Positions 58,228 through 64,000 of a stretch of 64,000 nucleotides of DNA are shown one piece after another. A model generated the notes under the pieces. It made no database searches and had not been told where the DNA came from. It was given only the letters and a program-made list of their open reading frames with translations. The first letter of the stretch is position 1; each line of letters opens with the position of its first letter. Source of the DNA: Papaver somniferum (lineage: Eukaryota > Streptophyta > Magnoliopsida > Ranunculales > Papaveraceae); assembly GCF_003573695.1 (NCBI RefSeq), contig NC_039362.1, forward strand, positions 200,809,215 through 200,873,214. Reading direction: 5' to 3'. The position numbers and the translations under genes are program-made.

Positions 58228-60831
58228 ATGGCTCCTGTTGGTAAAAAGATGGAGATCAAATTTAACAGAATGAAAATCGATTTTAATCAAAGAGGTTACG
58301 AACTCTCCATTCCTCCTTCTTGTAACTTCGCATCCAAACTTAACCTTGACCTAATTAGATCTGAGGAGTGGAGTAACCAAAGGATCATTGTTTCATTAGG
58401 TCAACTTCAATATCTGCCAATTCCTTTATATAATCCTGATATTCCTCTGTTCTATAGAATTCTTGATGATGAAAGATTCGCACGAGGAATATTTCAACTG
58501 AGTGGTGATGCTATTAGGATACCCTTAGAGTATGCTCGTCGCGCAGCTGGTCTTGGAAATTTTTATCCCGAGGAAGTGCGAAAAGAAGGTCATCGTGACA
58601 AAGTCATAGATCCTGCTGAGTATACTCTTGATAATTTCTTTAAGAATTATTATATCGCTATCATGAAAAGTAATGTGACTAAATGGGCTGTTCGCGTAAG
58701 GAGAGCAGATGGTATCACCGAAGATGATAAAATAATGCGAGATGTGGATTGGAATTCAAACTCTAATCGTGTTGCTCGCAGATCTAATGATTACAGTTGG
58801 CTTAATTGTCCTGTTATCATGCAAGGGTACTTTCTTTCTGGTAGAGCTGCGGATGGTTCGGATAATCCTCTTCCCGAAGATTTTCCCCCTTATCAACCTT
58901 GAGAATTTAAATTACTCGAAAACGAGGAAAAGAAAGTAACGGTATGTGACTCTCTTAATCCAATTTGTAAATCTTTGTAACTTTCTTATATTTTATTTCT
59001 TCTCTTTCGCAGGATGCCTCAAAGGTCAATACTTCGATCAAGGTATGAACTTCGCAGAATAAATAAGTAAGAAACACACTTCTCATTTTAACAATATTGT
59101 TGCCTCTGTTACTTATCTTGATTATTCGCACAGGTGAATTCGTTGAGCGAAAAAACTTTAGGCAAAAGCAAGAGAATCCCTAAGAAACCTGCTTCAAAAA
59201 ATTTACCCAAGAAAACCTCATTGAAAGAGGATTTCTCTAGGAAGCGTACGAGATATGATTCTTCTTCAAGATCTGAATCTTCGGAGAGAAATACCTTAGC
59301 TTCTGAAGAAGAAGTTTCGATTGACTCGTATCGTCAAAAGCTGTCTGATCTTTTTTCTGGAGATTCTCTTGCTACTCTTGATGATGATGAAACAGAACGT
59401 GCCTTCCAAATTATCTCAAAGATCTGTATTGTTCCTGATTTGGGGGATCGATCTCTTCGCGGAGTTGCCTCTGCGATAAATCCAGATTTTCAATTTGCAA
59501 TGAATGGCTTGGTAATACTCTACAACATTTATCTTTGATTTTTTCCTTATTTGCAACATCCACTTATGATATTTTTATCTTTACAGGGTGCCCGCATATC
59601 TTATGCAATTTCTTTAGACAATGATAGGAAACTTCACAAGTTACAAGATGAGAATACCAGACTGAAACATGAGAAGTCTACTCTTTAAGATGCGAATGTG
59701 ATCCTTGCGACGAGAATACAAAACTTAAACATGAGAATTCAACTAATTCTCAATTGGTTCTTCAACCTCGAGAAAGAAACAAGGAACTCATTGGTATGTA
59801 ATTCAGACTTTCTCAATCTTTTTCCTTCATTCAATCATTCACACTTCTTACTTGATTGTCTTCGCAGACCTGTATAACCTTTCAGATGAAGTGGCTAATC
59901 TTCCCGATGTTGAAATTCTTTTAGAACATCTCAATTCCTCTTTAAGTAATTTCCCCACTCGAGGATTTGAAAACCTTAGCTTAGAAGAATTAAGATTAAA
60001 ATACACTACTCTTAGAGAACGCCATAAAAATGCATTATCCGCTGCGAACAATTTTAAACGATGCTTTTATGAGGAGAAAGAAGCAGTTCAAATATTGGAG
60101 GCAAAGAAGAACGATCTTATTACTGAAAAAGATGAAATTACTCTTAGGGGTGCGAAAGCATTAGAACAATTTCAAGAATCCCTTATTCAGATTAAGATAG
60201 AGCGTGATTCACCTTGTCGTGAGAGAGATATTCTTGTTGAGGAAAGAAACTTGGTTCGATCTCAAGTTCTCAACTCCTTATAGAAAGTGAAGCTGAGTTC
60301 AATTAGGCTTCTAGAGTTCTGAACGATGCTAGAAATAATTTAGGTGTAAATGTTAGTCTTATACTGAGCATTCTACACTGGCCGCAGACATTATTTCCAA
60401 TTATGAAGGTCATTTGTTGTTCTTTGATCTTCATTTTTATATATTATTTTTTTTTGTTTTTATATCCCTTAATTGTTTCTTGTTAATACTTCGCAGATAA
60501 ATAAAAGGAACAACAAAAGCGAATTTCAGAACTAGAAACTCGCTTAGATACTAAAGAAGAAGAATCATCTGCTCGTAATTCAAAGTATCAGCAACTGAAG
60601 CAGAATTGGTTTAATTTAGTCCAGAACAACAGTAACGATGCTAATCGTTCTCGTGAGGCTGTTGTTAAGAGAGTTTGTGTCGATAATGGTATTCCTTTGT
60701 CAAAGTACCATTTCCCAGCTATCCCTGAAAATGTTCTAATCCCTGATATCCAAGTTACTGATGAAGAAGAAGATTCTGAAGAAGAAGTCAGCGATTCTGA
60801 GTCTGAGCAAAATGAGGAAGATGAAAATTGA
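58228..60831 (+). pseudogene. Antisense multi-exon gene carried by the Tat-like element
   Basis: Exons 58228-58941, 59013-59042, 59134-59511, 59587-59793, 59868-60283 (end uncertain) and 60498-60831; the first three are exact multiples of three and all visible junctions are GT-AG. I start at MAPVGKKMEIKFNRMK because a TATA box and CT-rich leader precede it. Exon 1 encodes a folded-looking domain (LDLIRSEEWSNQRIIVSLGQ, IPLEYARRAAGLGNFYPEE, DNFFKNYYIAIM). Later exons give a basic linker (KSKRIPKKPASKNLPKK), a Ser/acidic segment and long coiled coil (LEELRLKYTTLRERHKNALS, KNDLITEKDEI). The end is a very acidic tail (DEEEDSEEEVSDSESEQN). Damage: TGA at 58900-58902, a frame change in exon 4, TAG at 60281-60283 and TAA early in exon 6. 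I do not recognise the family; the layout resembles antisense ORFs reported from Tat elements. Confidence 0.65.
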
Positions 60832-62372
60832 TTGCTTCTTCTTGTTGTAATATACTTGTAAATTCTTGTTAATTTAGCTTTCATCTTTTTAATATGATTC
60901 TTCTTTTCTTCGTTTCGTATTTGTGACTTCTTCATATGCAAGTAAGATTATCAAAATGTGGCAAATAACACTTCGTTCGCATTTCCATTCCTGCCTCTTG
61001 TTATTTGTTGTATCTTTGATTATACCAAGATAATTGCTATCTTTTATCCAGAGATTCTCTTGGTGCGAGCTTATGGGTAACTTTTAGAATTAACTTTATG
61101 TATTATTCGTGAGGTCTTATTTGTGCCTTCCTATGTAAAGGTCTTATGTTTCCTCTTTTATGTGCAATGAAATCGCAGGTAGTCGTTACACCATAGTGTA
61201 TTGACCCATTGATCTCATCTTACCATTTTCTCTTTGTATTATTTCCTCTTCAGGTTAATTCGCATAAATATCTCAAGTCTTAGTACTCCCATGAGTAAAA
61301 GTCTTGGAACATTTACGTCTTTTGACACAATTCATCTCCCTAATGGAGGGTGTCGTCCTTATCTTCCCCCTGGTTTTCCCTTCAAGGAAGCTTACCTCTA
61401 TCTGGTTAAGATTATGGATCTTCTCATCCGGATTTTCAACAACCAGTTGATTTCGCAATCTCGCATACACTACCTATAGGGTTTATGGCAGCAAGATCGC
61501 ACCCTAAGTGGGGTATCTTCGGATCGAGTGCATCATAGTCAGGACTTGTCAAGAGTGGCAAGGTACGCTCAAGACGTCCGGGGCACTCTTGACTCAACCG
61601 TGTACCTCGACGCCCTGATCGAGTTTCTGCACTCCTTAGGAGAGCCTTTCTCACCTTAGGCTCTCAATCTAAGATTAGTATCTTAGACTGAAAATTTAAG
61701 GTATCTCTCCCGGACGGGAATTATCGTTTAATTCTCACCCCAAATCTCCACAACTCAAGTTCCGGGGTCGGTGTAGCCTTCCCTTGAGTCATGCCTTCTA
61801 GGTCTTTCCAATTATGACGTGCGTTAGGTCTTACTATTTTTCCTCTTGCATATGAGCGAACTAAGATGCACGCCATATTTGGATTCCTAGCCAATCTGAT
61901 AATAAATATCATTTTCTGTAGCCTTTTATAAAGGTCTTATTATAAAGATTTCTCTTTGTATTTTCTTATTATGGATTTACCATATGAATTTAAAGTTTTT
62001 CATTTCAATCAACTGTAGTACATAAATGTTGTTATCAAATCATCTTATTCAAAGAAAATCATACACATTCGTTATATGCATTTGTCTTCCTCATTTCTGA
62101 CTCCATACGAATATGTCGCACATATTTATAATCATTCAACTGGCATTGTGCGAACACCCTTTTGCTTTCCACCTTATGATGTTTCGTCTCCACTTATTTT
62201 GTTGCTCTTGTTGTTATTCATCTGCATCTTTTATTATCCATTTTTACTACTTCCGTTATTGATTTTTTCTACCAATTTTCTTCCACCATGAACTTTCCAT
62301 CAAATGTTGTTTTATTTCCTCCTACTGATTTCAATATTTCACATAATTGTTACTCAATTTCATTATACTTCC
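60832..62372. other. Non-coding middle of the Tat-like element
   Basis: No reverse transcriptase, RNase H or integrase motif is visible on either strand. 61480-61720 is GC-richer, with a near-palindromic agagcctttctcaccttaggctctc at 61639-61663. The short frames here have no recognisable content. Confidence 0.55.
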
Positions 62373-63056
62373 TCAGACATCAACCATTAATCTCTCTGCT
62401 CTTTTACTATCTGCTACATTCTTTTGCCAATTTCTTCGCTTAGACACCCTTGCTTCGCATCTATCAATATCAATTTCTTGACAACTTTTACTTTCAAATG
62501 TATCCCCTCTTATAATTCCAACACCCTTAGGTAAAGGAAACTTGATACACTGATGAAAAGTTGATGCAACAGCTAGTATACTATGCATCCATGGTCTTCC
62601 AATTAAAGCATTGTATGGTGACTCAACATCCACTACACAGAATGTGATATCTATCGGTAAGCTTTGTAGAAGAATCCTCATAGTCACATCCCCTTTTGGT
62701 TTGTTCGCAGAGCCATTAAAACCATAGATCTTGTATGTTGAGGGGATCAATTCATTGTCTCTCCCACCCATTGTTTTGTATGTGTGATAAAATAGAATAT
62801 CCATTGAATTTCCAGTGTCTATAAGAATTCTATTTATCGCCCAGGTGTTTTTCTCATTTTCTTCTTCATCTTCTTCTAATGGTTTCGGGTTAATTCCCAA
62901 TCTTTCCACTAACGGGCACTCATGCGAAGCTTTTCCTTCTGGAACTTCATCTGCGTTGAACGAAATTTTCTGCTTTTGCCAGTCCTTCAAATATGGTATT
63001 TTTTCCAAGTTCAAAATTTCCCATCCTTCATCATCTCTTGCATATACTCGACTCAA
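62373..63056 (-). pseudogene. Retropepsin region of the Tat-like element
   Basis: 227 codons with the catalytic stretch RILIDTGNSMDILFYHTYKT, the flap-side TFCVVDVESPYNALIGRPWM and a downstream FPLPKGVGIIRGD, the Ogre/Tat-type arrangement. The active DTG is kept. The frame ends shortly after the protease (MVDV) instead of running into RT. Separated from gag by about 150 bases with a frame change. Confidence 0.85.
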
Positions 63057-63209
63057 AATATTATCATGAAAATCTTCTATGTTTTTGAATTAATGTATGA
63101 TCGAGTTACAGAATAGATTATTTGCCTTTGATCCCACCTCAATAACAAATGTGTTCCTATCCATTTCCTTTCCGTATTTGTTTCCTTGAGATGGTGGTGG
63201 TGGTAAATT

Positions 63210-64000
63210 TCATGTTTGATTTAGCAGGAAGTGGTCTAACTTCCCCTGCTCGATGATTCGCAATATAATCTTCCTCACATTTCTGCAGTTGCTTGTTGTA
63301 TGACCATGAAATCTGTGATAGACATAAAATTCTTTACTCCTCCTCGCTGATGGTGGCTCTTCACCTGCATTATGTGGTTCTGTAATATCATCCATTACAA
63401 GAGCAGCTTCCCATACTTTATCCACTGTAGTATTTAATTTTGGAAGATTTACTTGTTCCTTCACTATTCTCCCAGCTTTCTTGTTATAATTTGTTTGCTG
63501 TCCTGTAGAGTTACCTGGATGAACTGTATCATTACTTCCATATTTTTGAAGTTGTTTATCTCTGTACTCTTTTTCAAACTCTGATTGATCTGCACTGCCC
63601 ATAGCCACTAATTTTGTCCCATTTCTGCATTATTCCTTCCTTGATTTCTCTGTGATGTACTCGCAACAGCATTTGTGAGTCTCGGAAGTAAGCTTGTATT
63701 TCCACCTTTCGAATCTGATATTGCAACTGGGTAAGATTCCATGTCTCTTTGCTTTTCCTCGAGGGATATATATTCTTCTTGAAATTCGCGTAATTCCGAC
63801 ATTGTAATTGTATCTTTTACTCTAAAAATTTGGGTGTACAATAGATCTGTTGCGAAAAGAGCATTAATTAACGCCAGAATAAGATGTCTCTCGTCCACCT
63901 TCCTTCCCATTTCACTACACATTGTTCTCCAGCGAGTCGTTAGATGACCTAAGCTTTCATTTGTTCTTCTGCGAAGTCCAGATGCAGTTTCGATCCCCGG
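63210..64000 (-). pseudogene. Gag of the Tat-like element (5' part outside window)
   Basis: Two adjoining frames. 63922-63608 encodes MGRKVDERHLILALINALFA and the upstream ESLGHLTTRWRTMC block of Retrotrans_gag (to 64000); 63608-63210 encodes the linker and YHRFHGHTTSNCRNV with IIEQGKLDHFL, the Ogre/Tat knuckle whose first Cys is replaced (FYVYH). The gag runs off the window edge. A frame break at 63608 separates the halves. Confidence 0.82.

Larger units (their letters stand above)
57418..64000 (-). mobile_element. Tat-like Ty3 element without visible RT/integrase (continues past the window)
   Basis: Minus-strand gag (63210-64000) and protease (62373-63056) are followed, where pol should be, by 1.5 kb of non-coding sequence and a multi-exon gene on the opposite strand (58228-60831). 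The left LTR begins near 57418 with tgtagttgtaag. It carries a minus-strand TATA box CCTATATAAAGG at 57639-57650 and ends in CTTACAACTACA. The LTR's right edge is not resolved. Extra sense or antisense ORFs are known in plant Tat-lineage elements; the absence of RT suggests a non-autonomous member or a large deletion. Confidence 0.75.

Overview
This window is nuclear DNA from a dicot-like flowering plant. It is AT-rich, has GT-AG introns, carries a WAT1-type transporter gene, a ribosomal L19 pseudogene and a plant-specific Transposase_24-type gene, and is dominated by plant LTR retrotransposons, L1-type LINEs and hAT/Mutator/CACTA-like elements. I cannot fix the species; a repeat-rich eudicot of moderate to large genome size is a guess. 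Only three loci look like intact protein genes: the transposase-derived gene (769-2308, minus), the WAT1-related gene (15785-17515, plus) and a six-pass membrane protein (24411-25106, minus).

Layout. 1-5.0 kb: an intact six-exon transposase-like gene with a TATA box, then a cluster of five unrelated tandem or dispersed repeats. 5.6-15 kb: an hAT-like element with an 8-bp target duplication, an RPL19 pseudogene with introns, one CACTA-like terminus, a LINE endonuclease remnant, an hAT-type MITE and a 1.4-kb element packed with alternating TTCGGTT/AACCGAA motifs. 15.8-26.4 kb: the WAT1 gene and a tandem family of a membrane protein (copies A, B, C) lying tail-to-tail with it. The 3' end of WAT1 was duplicated together with the family. 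Copies A and B are broken, C is intact.

26.4-57.4 kb: the flank expected for a fourth copy (D) is split into 25945-26395, 28687-28772 and 56703-57415 by a Mutator-like element (26396-28686) and about 28 kb of nested retroelements. These are LINE 1 (28928 to about 39029, minus, with a solo LTR inside its 3' UTR), an Athila/Tat-like Ty3 element (39077-49321, plus) whose 3' LTR is cut, and LINE 2 (49322 to about 55900, minus) whose 3' end is cut at the same point. 57.4-64 kb: a Tat-like Ty3 element on the minus strand with gag and protease, no visible RT or integrase, and a degenerate multi-exon gene on the opposite strand.

How things fit together: the host story is WAT1 plus membrane-protein tandem duplication, followed by decay and repeated insertion of mobile DNA. 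The most unusual structures are (1) two diverged LINEs that share a head-to-head open reading frame on the opposite strand of their 5' region and an apparently continuous ORF1-ORF2 frame, (2) the membrane protein built from a 26-residue transmembrane unit repeated three times, and (3) the gag-protease Tat element with a spliced antisense gene where pol should be. All homology statements are from reading the sequence by eye; no search was run.
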